Of a stretch of 64,000 bases of DNA, positions 1-9,089 are shown in pieces. Position 1 is the stretch's first letter; each line of letters begins with the position of its first letter. A model generated the notes under the pieces. The model saw nothing but the letters and a program-made list of their open reading frames with translations. It did no database searches and was not told where the DNA came from. The stretch is from Rhodoluna sp. (lineage in GTDB: Bacteria > Actinomycetota > Actinomycetes > Actinomycetales > Microbacteriaceae): assembly GCF_024641065.1 (NCBI RefSeq), contig NZ_JAHEDV010000033.1, forward strand, positions 179,638 through 243,637, in the 5' to 3' direction. The translations under genes and the position numbers were made by a program.

Positions 1-718
1 CGGGGTAGAGCTCGGCATAGGTCGTGCCCAAGAATGTGCCATAAGAAAAACCGAGGTAATTCATTTGTGAATCACCAAAAACTGCACGGATCACATCCAT
101 GTCGTGGGCAGCAGAAACGGTGTCGAGCAACCCTAGCCCCGGCCCCGTGTTCTCTAGACAGGCATCACTGAACACTTTGGTTTGTGCTCGAGTTGCAGCT
201 ATGTCTTGCGCTGAACCAAGTTCGAATCCGGTGTCTCCGTAAAGCAGCCCATCGGTGGCTTTCGCACCGAGGCAAGTCACGTGTGGTTCGCTGAGGCCAA
301 CCCCTCTTGGGTCAAAGCCAACGATGTTGAAATTTGCGCGCAACTGATCTGTGCCAAGTTGATCAATCGAATCGGTGATCCACGAATAACCCGAAGCACC
401 CGGGCCGCCCGGATTGAAAATAACTGAGCCCAGTGGCTTCACCTTGTCGGCTTGGTGGTAGGCCACTGCCAACTTGAATGAACTTTCACCAGGATTATTC
501 CAGTCGGCCGGAACCTCAATCGTGCCGCAATAGGTCTTGGTGCCACCACATGATTTCCAGGTGACTTCTTGCTCATAAAAGGGCGCGAGTTCAGCTGAGA
601 CAGACTCAGCAACCGATGGCGAAACCTTTGGGTCTGGCTGCGCACAAGAACTGAAAACCATAGCGAGAACTAGGGTCGCTGCAACCGTAGCGACTGACCG
701 AAAATACTTGAGGGGCAC
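1..718 (-). CDS. Secreted alpha/beta hydrolase lipoprotein (TAP-like), 3' end cut by window edge
   Basis: About 239 codons are present; the C-terminus lies beyond base 1. It starts at GTG 718, which overlaps the holB stop codon (TAGTG), so translation is probably coupled. The N-terminus is a lipoprotein signal with a hydrophobic stretch ending in a lipobox (VFSSC, residues about 21-25). The body shows the pattern of the actinobacterial tripeptidyl aminopeptidase/proteinase family: oxyanion region FNPGGPGASG, then GFDPRGVGLSEP, then the nucleophile elbow GFSYGTFLG. The catalytic Asp and His would be in the missing part. By family it should be a membrane-tethered extracellular peptidase or esterase that helps use peptides; the exact substrate is unknown. 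Confidence 0.85.
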   Translation of the reverse strand, partial: MPLKYFRSVATVAATLVLAMVFSSCAQPDPKVSPSVAESVSAELAPFYEQEVTWKSCGGTKTYCGTIEVPADWNNPGESSFKLAVAYHQADKVKPLGSVIFNPGGPGASGYSWITDSIDQLGTDQLRANFNIVGFDPRGVGLSEPHVTCLGAKATDGLLYGDTGFELGSAQDIAATRAQTKVFSDACLENTGPGLGLLDTVSAAHDMDVIRAVFGDSQMNYLGFSYGTFLGTTYAELYP

Positions 719-1887
719 TATTTGGCCTTTCGACGCAATTGCACAGCCAGCGATTCTAGAACCATGAGATCACGAACGTTGGCCGCGATTCGGTGACGGG
801 ATTTGGCGATTGCATCGAGCTTGGCAAGAGTTTCGGCCGGAGTGCTGTTGGATGCGATGTCTGCGATTGCTGCGGCTTGTTCGGCGTTTACGAGTGGACT
901 ATTTGCCTGCAATTGCACAGTCAAAATGTCACGGAACAGGGCAAGCAAATCAACCAGAATGCGGTCTAGCCCGTCTCGCACGCTTCGAGTGGCACGGCGC
1001 TTTTGACCTTCATCCAAGGTGCGCAGGTCAGCCTTGAGATTATTCGGAATTGCATCGCCCGGCTGAAGACCGAGCGAACGCATCATGGCAGCCTTTTCTT
1101 CTTCATCGCGTTCGGTTGATAGCGCCTCGGCATCTTTCTTGGCGATATCTAACCAGCGTTCTGCTGCTGAAATCGCTGAACCAACGCCGGTGATGTTTAG
1201 TGCGATTTTCAAAGTTTCGGTGCGTCGGCTGCGAGCTTCTGGGCTAGTGGCAAGTCGTCTAGCCATTCCGATGTGGCTCTGTGATTCGGCGGCCACCTGA
1301 AGGGCAAGCTTCTCGTCAATGCCATCTCGCTGCATTAGTAAACGGGCCACTTCTTCAGTGGCAGGCACCTTCAGCCCCACGCGGCGAACTCGCGAGCGAA
1401 TGGTCGGCAGCATGTCAGCCTCTGATGGAGCACACAGCAACCAGATGGTTCCGGCTGGCGGCTCTTCTAGGGCCTTCAAGAGAACGTTTGAAGAACGCTC
1501 TTGCATGCGGTCTGCGTCTTCAATGATCATGATTCGCAATTTGCCCAGGCTGCCACCAAATTGCGAGTTAGCGACTAACTCACGAACTTCTTCAATTGAA
1601 ATTTGCACACGCTCAGTTGAGAGAACCGAGATGTCTGGGTGACTGCCAGCGGCGGCCATTGTGCAGCTCTTGCAGGTTCCGCAGCCGTTTTCAGAGCACA
1701 GCAACGCTGTCGCAAAAGCGTGAGCCAGATTCGAGCGACCCGAGCCAGGTGGGCCGGTCATTAGCCATGCGTGATGAACGCCAGCTTCTTTGTGCGCAAC
1801 AGCCATGGATAACTGGCTAACAGCCTCGGGTTGACCAAGCAGGTCTGCCCAAACCGGCGCGAACGTCTCAAGATTTGTCATGGTCAA
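718..1887 (-). CDS. holB: DNA polymerase III delta' subunit
   Basis: Clamp-loader subunit that opens the sliding clamp with DnaX and delta during replication. 389 aa. The AAA+ P-loop is GPPGSGRSN (residues 45-53), with Arg where an ATP-binding Lys would normally sit, as expected for the non-hydrolysing delta' role. A zinc-binding Cys set follows (C64, C69, C72, C75). Later come the sensor region ERSSNVLLKALEEPP and an SRC-like IRSRVRR segment. The C-terminal third is the helical collar domain. It overlaps the end of tmk by 4 bp and the following hydrolase by 1 base, so tmk-holB-hydrolase look like one transcript. M. tuberculosis also has holB close to topA (Rv3644c/Rv3646c). Confidence 0.93.
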   Translation of the reverse strand: MTMTNLETFAPVWADLLGQPEAVSQLSMAVAHKEAGVHHAWLMTGPPGSGRSNLAHAFATALLCSENGCGTCKSCTMAAAGSHPDISVLSTERVQISIEEVRELVANSQFGGSLGKLRIMIIEDADRMQERSSNVLLKALEEPPAGTIWLLCAPSEADMLPTIRSRVRRVGLKVPATEEVARLLMQRDGIDEKLALQVAAESQSHIGMARRLATSPEARSRRTETLKIALNITGVGSAISAAERWLDIAKKDAEALSTERDEEEKAAMMRSLGLQPGDAIPNNLKADLRTLDEGQKRRATRSVRDGLDRILVDLLALFRDILTVQLQANSPLVNAEQAAAIADIASNSTPAETLAKLDAIAKSRHRIAANVRDLMVLESLAVQLRRKAK

Positions 1888-2504
1888 CCCAACAGTGATT
1901 CGATGCGAGCGCGAATTTGCGCCTGCATCTGTTCAACAGTTTGGCTAGCATCTACGACAAAGAACCGTTCTGGCTCGGCAGATGCAAGTGCTAAAAACCC
2001 TTGGCGAACCGCTTCAAAAAATTCGACCTTTTCTCTTTCGAGTCGATCTGGTGCCACACCTGTAGTTTTTCTTCGTGCTCGCGCAGAAGCGGCATCGAGG
2101 TCAAGCAAAACCGTTAGATCTGGCAACAAGCCTTCAACCGCAAACAGCGAGATTCTTCGAATTTCATCAGCGGCCAATTCGCGACCAGCGCCTTGATAGG
2201 CAACCGATGAATCTAAGTAACGGTCGGTAATTACATCGGTGCCCGCTTCAAGAGCAGGTCTAACTTTGGTAGCCACGTGCTGGGCTCGATCGGCTGCATA
2301 TAAAAGTGCCTCTGCTCGGGCTGAAACTTCACCCTTTCGGTGCAGCAGCATGTGGCGAATCTCTTGGCCTAAATCAGTTCCGCCCGGCTCTAAGGTGCGC
2401 TGAACGTTGCGACCCTTTTCAACCAGATACTGTTCGAGCAAATCGGCTTGGGTAGATTTTCCAACCCCGTCGATTCCCTCAAACGAAATGAACAGCCCAG
2501 CCAT
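1884..2504 (-). CDS. tmk: Thymidylate kinase
   Basis: Cytoplasmic kinase that converts dTMP to dTDP in dTTP synthesis. 206 aa, the usual family length. The P-loop is EGIDGVGKSTQ at residues 9-19. The DR(Y/H) substrate motif appears as DRYLDSSVAYQGAGR. The LID-like region is Arg-rich (ARARRKTTG). Its start codon ATG overlaps the topA stop (TAATG), and its end overlaps the holB start by 4 bp, so it is translationally coupled on both sides within topA-tmk-holB. Confidence 0.95.
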   Translation of the reverse strand: MAGLFISFEGIDGVGKSTQADLLEQYLVEKGRNVQRTLEPGGTDLGQEIRHMLLHRKGEVSARAEALLYAADRAQHVATKVRPALEAGTDVITDRYLDSSVAYQGAGRELAADEIRRISLFAVEGLLPDLTVLLDLDAASARARRKTTGVAPDRLEREKVEFFEAVRQGFLALASAEPERFFVVDASQTVEQMQAQIRARIESLLG

Positions 2505-5197
2505 TACTTCTTCTTTCGAGTTCCGGCTTTGACAACTTTGGTCTTGCTGGCGATCTTCTTCTTTGGCTTTCCAGCTTTCGCAGGCGCTTCGCCCGGCTCA
2601 AGGCCCAACTTTTCACGTCGAATAGCCAAAAGCTCAAACGCCTGGTCGGCTGACATCTCTTCAAGATTTTCATCTTTAGGAACTGTGGCGTTCACGGCAC
2701 CATCGGTTACATAAAGACCGAACTGACCAGTCTTTGCGACCACCGGCAAGCCTGAAGCAGGGTCTTCGCCGAATTCCTTTAGTGGGGTCGCTGCAGTGCG
2801 ACGGCCTCCATATTTTGGCTGGGCAAAAATCTCTAGCGCACCTGCCAGATCAAGGCTGAATAGCTGGTCTTCGCTGGTTAGCGAACGAGAGTCTTTCGCT
2901 TTGCTCAAGTAAGGGCCGAACTTGCCGTTTTGAGCGGTGATATCAACGCCGGTTTCTGGGTCGACGCCAATAACTCGAGGTAAAGATAGCAACGAAATTG
3001 CGTCTTCAAGAGTCAAGGTCTCAGGGCTCATCGATTTAAACAGTGAAGCTGTCTTTGGCTTCGCGGCGTGTTCGTCATCCAAGGTGACATATGGGCCGTA
3101 ACGGCCATCCTTGAACAAGATATTGAAGCCGGTTGAAGGGTCAACGCCCATCACGCGGTCGGTAATAACCGGTGCATCAATCAACTCTTGAGCCTTGACC
3201 GGAGTCAATTCATCGGGAGCCAGGCCTTCGGGAATGTTGACAATGCGGCGGCCATTTTCGTCGGCGCCCTCGTCGTCTGGTGAACCCATTACCTCGATGT
3301 ATGGGCCATATTTACCGGTGCGCAGGGTGATGCCTTCGCCGATGGCAATCGAGTTGATCGCACGAGGATCGCTGTCACCCAGGTTCTCTACTGTTGGGCG
3401 CAAGCCCTCTGTGCCTTCGCCGCCAAAGTAGAACTTCTTGAGCCAGGTGCTGCGGTCTAGTTCGCCAGAGGCAATGCGGTCAAGGTCTTCCTCCATCTGA
3501 GCGGTGAAGGCATAGTCAATAAGGTTGCCGAAGTTTTCTTCAAGAAACCTGGTGACGGTGAAGGCGATCCATTCTGGAACCAACGCTTGGCCGCGTTTTG
3601 AAACATAGCCCTTGTTGATGATGGTCGACATGATGGCGGCGTAGGTCGAAGGGCGGCCGATGCCATCTTCTTCTAGAGCCTTGACCAGTGATGCCTCGGT
3701 GTAGCGAGGCGGTGGGCTGGTCTGGTGATCTTTTGCCGTTACCTCGACGGCCTTCAAAACTTGACCAACTGTCAGGTTAGGTAGCTTCGATTCACGCTCG
3801 TCTGACTCATCGGTGTTGCGTGATTCATCGTGGCTTTCTTCGTAGGCAGCCATGAATCCGCGGAAGGTCACTACGGTGCCTGATGCTGTGAATTCAGCAT
3901 CTTTGCCATTTACACCGGGAGTTACAGCGATTTTTGCGGTGGTGGTAGAAACCTTTGCGTCTTCCATCTGCGAGGCAACAGTGCGCTTCCAGATGAGGTC
4001 ATAAAGATCTAGCGCGCGACCGCTAAGCACTCGGGCTAACTCTGACGGGTGCTTGAAGGTCTCACCAGAGGGGCGAATCGCTTCGTGGGCTTCTTGAGCG
4101 TTCTTTGATTTACCCTGATAAACGCGTGGCTTTTCGGGAACAAAATTTGCACCAAACATTTCTTTCGCCTGGGCCCGAGCAGCATTGATGGCCTGAGTCG
4201 AAAGTGTTGGCGAGTCGGTACGCATATAAGTAATGTGACCGTCTTGGTAGAGACCCTGGGCTGTATCCATGGTCTGTTTTGCCGACATGCGCAATTTGCG
4301 AGAGGCCTCTTGCTGCAGCGTTGAGGTCGTGAATGGCGCTGCCGGGCGACGAGTGCTTGGCTTTGATTCAACCGATGTGACAGTGATTTTTGCCTCGGAT
4401 GACCTGACGGCCACTGCGAGCTCATCTGCCTCAGCCTGGCCCAGCAAAATTACATCGGCAGTTAGTTGACCCAAGTCGTTGAAGCTCTGACCGGTGGCGA
4501 TTCGCTTGCCGCCGATGCTCTGAAGTTTGGCAGTGAACTGTGGTTCACCAGAAGCTTGTGGGTCGAGCAACGCCTCAACGTCGCAATAAGAAGCCGAGAC
4601 AAATGCCATTCGCTCACGCTCGCGCTCAACAACCAAGCGCATCGCCGGCGACTGCACACGACCAGCACTTAGACCGCGGTTGATCTTGCGCCAAAGAACT
4701 GGCGAAACCTCATAGCCATAAAGTCGGTCGACAACTCGACGAGTCTCTTGTGCCTGAACCAGGTTGTCATCAACAGCGCGAGTGTGTTCAAGCGCCCCTT
4801 GAATTGCATCTTTGGTGATCTCGTGGAACACCATGCGCTTGACCGGAACCTTTGGCTTCAAAACCTGCAGAAGATGCCATGCGATGGCCTCACCCTCGCG
4901 GTCCTCATCGGTAGCGAGATAGAGCTCCTCAGCGCCCACCAGGGCCTTTTTCAAATCTGTGACAGTTTTGTTTTTACCAGGTGAAATCGCGTAGTACGGC
5001 TCAAAGTCGTTTTCAATGTCGATTGAAAATTTAGCCAGCGAACCCTTCTTTTTTTCGGCAGGCAAGTTCTTTGGGTCAACCAAGTCACGGATGTGACCAA
5101 CCGAGGCCAAGACCTCGTAGTCGTTGCCCAGAAATTTAGAAATCGTCTTCGCTTTTGCTGGCGACTCAACGATTACTAACTTGCGGCTACCTGCCAA
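2504..5197 (-). CDS. topA: DNA topoisomerase I (type IA)
   Basis: Relaxes negative supercoils by single-strand passage. 897 aa, the normal actinobacterial length. The Toprim domain opens with IVESPAKAKTISKFLG and carries TDEDREGEAIAWH. The active-site Tyr lies in the segment HITYMRTDSPTLS (about residue 325). The C-terminal 300 residues contain repeated FGPYL/YGPYV-type topo C-terminal units rather than Cys4 zinc ribbons, and end in a Lys-rich tail (KKKIASKTK...GTRKKK), both typical of actinobacterial TopA. The start is TTG at 5197, supported by the ribosome binding site GAGGAG about 8 bases upstream. It is the first gene of the topA-tmk-holB run. Confidence 0.96.
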   Translation of the reverse strand: MAGSRKLVIVESPAKAKTISKFLGNDYEVLASVGHIRDLVDPKNLPAEKKKGSLAKFSIDIENDFEPYYAISPGKNKTVTDLKKALVGAEELYLATDEDREGEAIAWHLLQVLKPKVPVKRMVFHEITKDAIQGALEHTRAVDDNLVQAQETRRVVDRLYGYEVSPVLWRKINRGLSAGRVQSPAMRLVVERERERMAFVSASYCDVEALLDPQASGEPQFTAKLQSIGGKRIATGQSFNDLGQLTADVILLGQAEADELAVAVRSSEAKITVTSVESKPSTRRPAAPFTTSTLQQEASRKLRMSAKQTMDTAQGLYQDGHITYMRTDSPTLSTQAINAARAQAKEMFGANFVPEKPRVYQGKSKNAQEAHEAIRPSGETFKHPSELARVLSGRALDLYDLIWKRTVASQMEDAKVSTTTAKIAVTPGVNGKDAEFTASGTVVTFRGFMAAYEESHDESRNTDESDERESKLPNLTVGQVLKAVEVTAKDHQTSPPPRYTEASLVKALEEDGIGRPSTYAAIMSTIINKGYVSKRGQALVPEWIAFTVTRFLEENFGNLIDYAFTAQMEEDLDRIASGELDRSTWLKKFYFGGEGTEGLRPTVENLGDSDPRAINSIAIGEGITLRTGKYGPYIEVMGSPDDEGADENGRRIVNIPEGLAPDELTPVKAQELIDAPVITDRVMGVDPSTGFNILFKDGRYGPYVTLDDEHAAKPKTASLFKSMSPETLTLEDAISLLSLPRVIGVDPETGVDITAQNGKFGPYLSKAKDSRSLTSEDQLFSLDLAGALEIFAQPKYGGRRTAATPLKEFGEDPASGLPVVAKTGQFGLYVTDGAVNATVPKDENLEEMSADQAFELLAIRREKLGLEPGEAPAKAGKPKKKIASKTKVVKAGTRKKK

Positions 5198-5343
5198 AGG
5201 GTGCTCCTCTTTATAAAGGTGAAAATCAATACTGCAAACTCGACAATACGACAGTCGCCAAGTTTAGCCATATTCGAAAATGTTATTTGTGCATGGATGA
5301 TGGCTGAGTAAGGTGGAACTTATCAAGCATTAGGGGGCTAGAA

Positions 5344-5868
5344 ATGTTTTATTCAACTATCAACATCGTTCAAACCGCAACGGCAAACTCGGCGGATGCG
5401 CCAGACATCGACTGGGGACAAATTTCGCAAGTATCCCAGGCATTCGGTGCAGTATTGACCGCAATTACAATCGGCTTTCTTATTTGGCAGAGTCGTGCTC
5501 TGAGCCGTTCAATGAAATCGCAGTCATACCAAGCCATCGTTGCCATGCAGGTGGGTGTCGACAAGCTTTTGATTGAAAACCACTTTGCCAGACCATACCT
5601 ATATGGAGACAAAAAGCTGCCAAAGGCCACCACCGAAGAAGGCGCCAAAGTTCACGCCATCATCGACATCGCGATGAACGTGATTGACAACACCTGTCAA
5701 CAGCGCGACCTTCTACCTAAAGATATGCTTGAGTCTTGGATCTACTTTGCGATGGAGACTTCAGAGCGCCCGGCTGTTCGAGAGTTTCTGAAGCTTCACC
5801 CAGACTGGTACCCAATTGCACACCGCGGTGAGTACCGCAAAGAATACAAACGATTGACAAAGGGCTAA
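5344..5868 (+). CDS. Small single-pass membrane protein of unknown function
   Basis: 174 aa; family not recognised. After a polar N-terminus there is one hydrophobic segment at residues about 33-50 (FGAVLTAITIGFLIWQS), then a soluble alpha-helical region rich in charged residues. The ribosome binding site is an unusual run of five G (5333-5337), six bases before the ATG. The stop overlaps the start of the acetyltransferase gene (TAATG), so the two are coupled and may work together. The predicted shape, one helix followed by a cytoplasmic domain, resembles phage or environmental DUF4760-like proteins, but that comparison is only a guess. Confidence 0.75.
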   Translation: MFYSTINIVQTATANSADAPDIDWGQISQVSQAFGAVLTAITIGFLIWQSRALSRSMKSQSYQAIVAMQVGVDKLLIENHFARPYLYGDKKLPKATTEEGAKVHAIIDIAMNVIDNTCQQRDLLPKDMLESWIYFAMETSERPAVREFLKLHPDWYPIAHRGEYRKEYKRLTKG

Positions 5869-6350
5869 TGACCATAGTTTTCAAGCCGCTTGAAGCAGAG
5901 GCGATGAGCGAAATTCTTCGCATTCAAGAATCCGCCTACGAGCCTCGCTACCAAGAGTCTGAAGAAACTATCCTTTCGAAAATTGAGTACTCACCCGGCA
6001 CTTCTATCGGTGCTTATGAAGATGGCAAGTTGGTTGGCTACGCCTTGGCTTTTCCTTGGGGTGCTTCTGAGAACATCCCGCTAAATTTTGATCTTGCCGA
6101 TCACTCTCCAATCATTGACACACTTTATGTTCACGATGTTTCAGTTGATTCTTCGCACCGCGGACGAGGCATTGGCTCACACATCGTTCAGCATCTTTTT
6201 GAAAAAGCTGAGGCCATGGATGCTCAAAGCCTCACCCTGGTAGCCGTGCAAGACGCCAAGCCTTTCTGGGAGTCACGTGGTTTCGAGACTCTTTACGGCC
6301 CGGTCGAGGGCTATGGATCTGAGTCAGTAAAGATGCGCAAGTTTCTATAG
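5868..6350 (+). CDS. GNAT family N-acetyltransferase
   Basis: 160 aa; transfers an acetyl group from acetyl-CoA to an unknown amine. The acetyl-CoA binding motif A is clear: VSVDSSHRGRGIGSHIV, with the R/Q-x-x-G-x-G/A signature HRGRGIGS. The following helix and the segment LTLVAVQDAKPFWESRGFE are typical of motif B. Its ATG overlaps the stop of the upstream membrane-protein gene. It converges on the tad cluster with a 6 bp overlap of 3' ends. The substrate cannot be read from the sequence. Confidence 0.88.
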   Translation: MTIVFKPLEAEAMSEILRIQESAYEPRYQESEETILSKIEYSPGTSIGAYEDGKLVGYALAFPWGASENIPLNFDLADHSPIIDTLYVHDVSVDSSHRGRGIGSHIVQHLFEKAEAMDAQSLTLVAVQDAKPFWESRGFETLYGPVEGYGSESVKMRKFL

Positions 6351-6701
6351 AGCGCTAGCACCTGCCCGAGCTTTCGAAATAAGCCGGATGCCCAGCACCT
6401 CTTTATGAGACTCAACCTCAACTTCAAAGGCCTCAACTCGGCACTTATCGAGGCTTATCTCGAAGCGTTTAGCCATCTTGCCCGCAACTTCACACGGATA
6501 TCCAGTAGTCAACCCTCGAAGTGAATCTGCTGCGGCGAGCGCAATTGCCTCGACTCGCACATTCAGTCGATGATGCTCTATTTCGGCGAGAACAATCGAT
6601 TGTGTCAGCGCGAACACACCGAGTGAAGCTGTCATGAGCGCAATGGCGAGAATTGTTCCTGAGCCAGATTCAGCCTTCATAGACCAGGCTTTCTCGAGCA
6701 C
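6345..6701 (-). CDS. TadE-like secretion-neighbourhood protein (Rv3654c type)
   Basis: 118 aa. One N-terminal transmembrane helix (GTILAIALMTASLGVFALTQSIVLAEI) follows a short basic/polar leader containing a GSG step, then an extracellular domain with two Cys. This matches the short TadE-like proteins that end actinobacterial tad clusters (Rv3654c in M. tuberculosis). It is expected to be a minor pseudopilin or assembly factor for the Flp/Tad pilus. It overlaps the upstream TadE-like gene by 25 bp, so the two are probably coupled. Confidence 0.75.
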   Translation of the reverse strand: MLEKAWSMKAESGSGTILAIALMTASLGVFALTQSIVLAEIEHHRLNVRVEAIALAAADSLRGLTTGYPCEVAGKMAKRFEISLDKCRVEAFEVEVESHKEVLGIRLISKARAGASAL

Positions 6702-7036
6702 TCTCTCTCAGCCAGAACAAAGCTGAACCCCGGCAACGAACCCAGGGTTGCTGTCTTCGATGCCTTGGCACAAATTAGGTCTTCTGAAACATCCGAAGCG
6801 ATATCGAACCCCGAACCAAATTGGCTTTTCAGCGTCTCTACGAATTCGACCTTCTCGCCGCGCGCCAGAGCCCTTGATGTGCTTGCAGCCAGCGAAATTA
6901 GTTCTAACCGCTGCAACTGCAGAGAAGTTGCACCCAACGTGATTGACAGCACCAGGGCTATCGCTGGCAATGTCAGTGCAAACTCAGCGGTTATCGAACC
7001 AAGTTCGTTGTTTTGACTAGCCTGCTGGCGCATCAT
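6677..7036 (-). CDS. TadE-like minor pilin
   Basis: 119 aa. The N-terminus has the TadE/Flp processing pattern GSITAEFALTLPAIALVLSI, with the conserved Glu five residues after the presumed cleavage Gly, followed by one transmembrane helix and a small extracellular domain with two Cys. Corresponds in position to Rv3655c. It overlaps the pilin gene upstream by 20 bp and the next TadE-like gene downstream by 25 bp. Likely a minor pseudopilin of the Tad apparatus. Confidence 0.82.
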   Translation of the reverse strand: MMRQQASQNNELGSITAEFALTLPAIALVLSITLGATSLQLQRLELISLAASTSRALARGEKVEFVETLKSQFGSGFDIASDVSEDLICAKASKTATLGSLPGFSFVLAERECSRKPGL

Positions 7037-7241
7037 TTGGATTAGCGAAGCTTAGTGCGCTTCTAACCAGATCAAACAGGATTGTTCGAACCTCATCGCT
7101 GCGCATAATTACCACCAGTAGTCCTGCAAAACCAACAGCGGCCATGGTTGCAATCGCATATTCTGCGGTCGCCGCTCCGGTTTCGTCTGCGAACCAATTA
7201 CGCAGCTTTCCACCCAATTTCATACTTTTGACACTATTCAC
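7017..7241 (-). CDS. Flp-type pilin-like protein (DUF4244)
   Basis: 74 aa. The sequence ETGAATAEYAIATMAAVGF carries the class III prepilin pattern: a small residue at the cleavage site, Glu at +5 and Tyr next to it, followed by one hydrophobic helix. DUF4244 proteins take this position (Rv3656c) in actinobacterial tad loci and are believed to be the major Flp-like pilin. The start is GTG 7241, preceded by a strong AAGGAG. No prepilin peptidase gene is in this window, so processing would depend on one elsewhere. Confidence 0.82.
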   Translation of the reverse strand: MNSVKSMKLGGKLRNWFADETGAATAEYAIATMAAVGFAGLLVVIMRSDEVRTILFDLVRSALSFANPNDAPAG

Positions 7242-7275
7242 CTGTGCTCCTTTATTTATCTCTGTTTTTAGTGGG

Positions 7276-8079
7276 CTAATTAGCCATCAACCCGATGGCT
7301 ACCGGCACCAAGGCAATCAGCACGAATGCCGGCAGACTGGTGAGCCCTAGAGGAATCATGAGATTCACTGACAATTTGCTGATCTTGGTCGAATCTTCAT
7401 GCCAGTTGGCTTGGCGCAACCTTGTCGCCTCAGAAACCAGGAGACTGGCCAGCGAAGCGCCAGTAGCCACTGAAATATTGAGCACTTCAGCAATCTGAGA
7501 TCGATCGAATCCGACTTCGGTTATTGCCTGATTGGTGTTTAGGCCGGCATCCAAAGCAATTACAAGTTCGTCGAAACCTGCAGCAGGGTCACTTTTGTTG
7601 GGCTGCGCTTTGTTGACCATGGAATCAGACCAGATGCGGCCGATAAGCATGAGTGCAATCCCGAGTGCGAATGCTATGAAGCCAATGGGCGATTGAAATA
7701 TTGATGGCAGCGGGCTTAAGCCTGAAAACTGCGCAAGCAATAGCGCTAGAACGGGTAGACCCATTACAAGCTTGGCCGTAGCTCTTGGGGCAGAAAGTGC
7801 CAGCTCAATCTCGCGCTGGTGCAAGTTCGCCTGCTTGAGAATCTGAATCTGTCGCTCGATTGCTGACAGCACTGAACCGCCAAGCCGGTTTGCCAGATTC
7901 CAGACTCCATAAAACTTGGCCGATTGCTCTGCGGTTAGTTCATCAAACTTTGCCTGAAGGTAACCCATGGCATTTTGCGACGAGATTCCAGCTGATAACA
8001 GGCCAGAAAGTTGCATTAGCAACTCAACCAAATCAGGCTTGGCATCATGCGTTTCTGACTGTATAAGGCCGCTAATCAA
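7276..8079 (-). CDS. Type II secretion F domain protein (TadB/TadC-like)
   Basis: Inner-membrane platform protein of the Tad pilus machine. About 267 aa if it starts at TTG 8079, which overlaps the tadA stop by 8 bases; an upstream ATG at 8139 would extend it 20 residues into tadA with an unlikely Cys-rich leader, so I prefer 8079. Hydrophobic helices occur in the middle (VMGLPVLALLLAQF; IGFIAFALGIALMLIG) and at the C-terminus (LTSLPAFVLIALVPVAIGLM). The C-terminal half (FDELVIALDAGLNTNQAI..) is the T2SSF domain. M. tuberculosis has two such proteins (TadB and TadC); only one is present here. Confidence 0.8.
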   Translation of the reverse strand: MISGLIQSETHDAKPDLVELLMQLSGLLSAGISSQNAMGYLQAKFDELTAEQSAKFYGVWNLANRLGGSVLSAIERQIQILKQANLHQREIELALSAPRATAKLVMGLPVLALLLAQFSGLSPLPSIFQSPIGFIAFALGIALMLIGRIWSDSMVNKAQPNKSDPAAGFDELVIALDAGLNTNQAITEVGFDRSQIAEVLNISVATGASLASLLVSEATRLRQANWHEDSTKISKLSVNLMIPLGLTSLPAFVLIALVPVAIGLMAN

Positions 8080-9028
8080 TTGACACCGGTTGCACTTGGA
8101 GGCCGGAACCAGACAGACAAAGCCGCCCGACAGCGACAAGTTTCTTACCTTCTACATAAAGAACCCAGTTGAACGCGGCACTGGCCGCATTGGCCAATTG
8201 CTGTGCGGACATACCTTCGGCGAAGGCAATCATCTCTAGCCGTGTAACCGTTGACTCGATTGAATTTGCATGGATGGTTGCCCCGGCCCCTCGATGCCCA
8301 GTATTCAATGCCTGAAGAATCACCATCAGCTCGGCCCCTCGAATCTCGCCAACAGCAAGTCGATCAGGGCGCATTCGCAGCGCCTCGCGAACCAGTCGCC
8401 CTAGCCCGATTTCACCCTTGCCCTCAATATTTGGTTCACGGGTTTGCAATGCAACAAAAGTAGGCGATTCAATTGCCAACTCGGCAACGTCTTCGACAGC
8501 TATGACTCGGTCACTCGAGCACTCTGCCAGCATTGCCCTCAGCAGCGAAGTTTTGCCGCCGCCCGTTGGCCCAGATATCAAGAAATTTTCACGCCGGCGA
8601 ACCACGCCCTGCAAAAAACTCAGCGCAGCATCGTGACAACCCAGTTGGTCAAACATGCCCAACCCTGCGAGCTGAGCCAAACCAAAGAGGCGGCCATTGT
8701 GACTGCGGATCGAAATGTAGGTTTTTCGCGAACACCCAGATGCCAGCGCTACATGCACCCTAAAGCCGCCGATCGCGACATCGGCGAATGGATTCGATTG
8801 ATCGAGCCTTCGGCCGCCAGCTGAAATCAAACCCTGAGCGATCTCGGCAATTTCAGCCTCAGATTCAAATGGGCTATCGAGCGGGCGCAGTGAGCCATCA
8901 CCAATTTGGGCCCACACCTGCGAATAGCCATTTATCAATACATCGCTAACACCCGACTCACTGACCAGACCAGCGATTTTTGTTCCCAAAGTGTTAGAAA
9001 TCATGCTCAAAGCATCTTCGAGCAACAA
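8072..9028 (-). CDS. tadA: Tad pilus secretion ATPase (TadA/CpaF family)
   Basis: Cytoplasmic hexameric ATPase that powers pilin assembly. 318 aa, short like other actinobacterial TadA proteins. The Walker A motif is ISGPTGGGKTSLL (residues about 157-169), followed by an Asp box (RVIAVEDVAEL) and the His box/Walker B region (DRLAVGEIRGAE, NTGHRGAGATIHANS). It is the first gene of the cluster reading 9028 to 6345. The 6C RNA lies just upstream on the same strand, an arrangement also found at the M. tuberculosis Rv3659c-Rv3660c locus. No CpaE-like ATPase gene precedes it here. Confidence 0.92.
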   Translation of the reverse strand: MLLEDALSMISNTLGTKIAGLVSESGVSDVLINGYSQVWAQIGDGSLRPLDSPFESEAEIAEIAQGLISAGGRRLDQSNPFADVAIGGFRVHVALASGCSRKTYISIRSHNGRLFGLAQLAGLGMFDQLGCHDAALSFLQGVVRRRENFLISGPTGGGKTSLLRAMLAECSSDRVIAVEDVAELAIESPTFVALQTREPNIEGKGEIGLGRLVREALRMRPDRLAVGEIRGAELMVILQALNTGHRGAGATIHANSIESTVTRLEMIAFAEGMSAQQLANAASAAFNWVLYVEGKKLVAVGRLCLSGSGLQVQPVSID

Positions 9029-9089
9029 ACATCCGTGCTCAGCTGGTTCAAATCTGTGGAGAACCTCGGGCTCAAAAGCCCTGTTAAAT

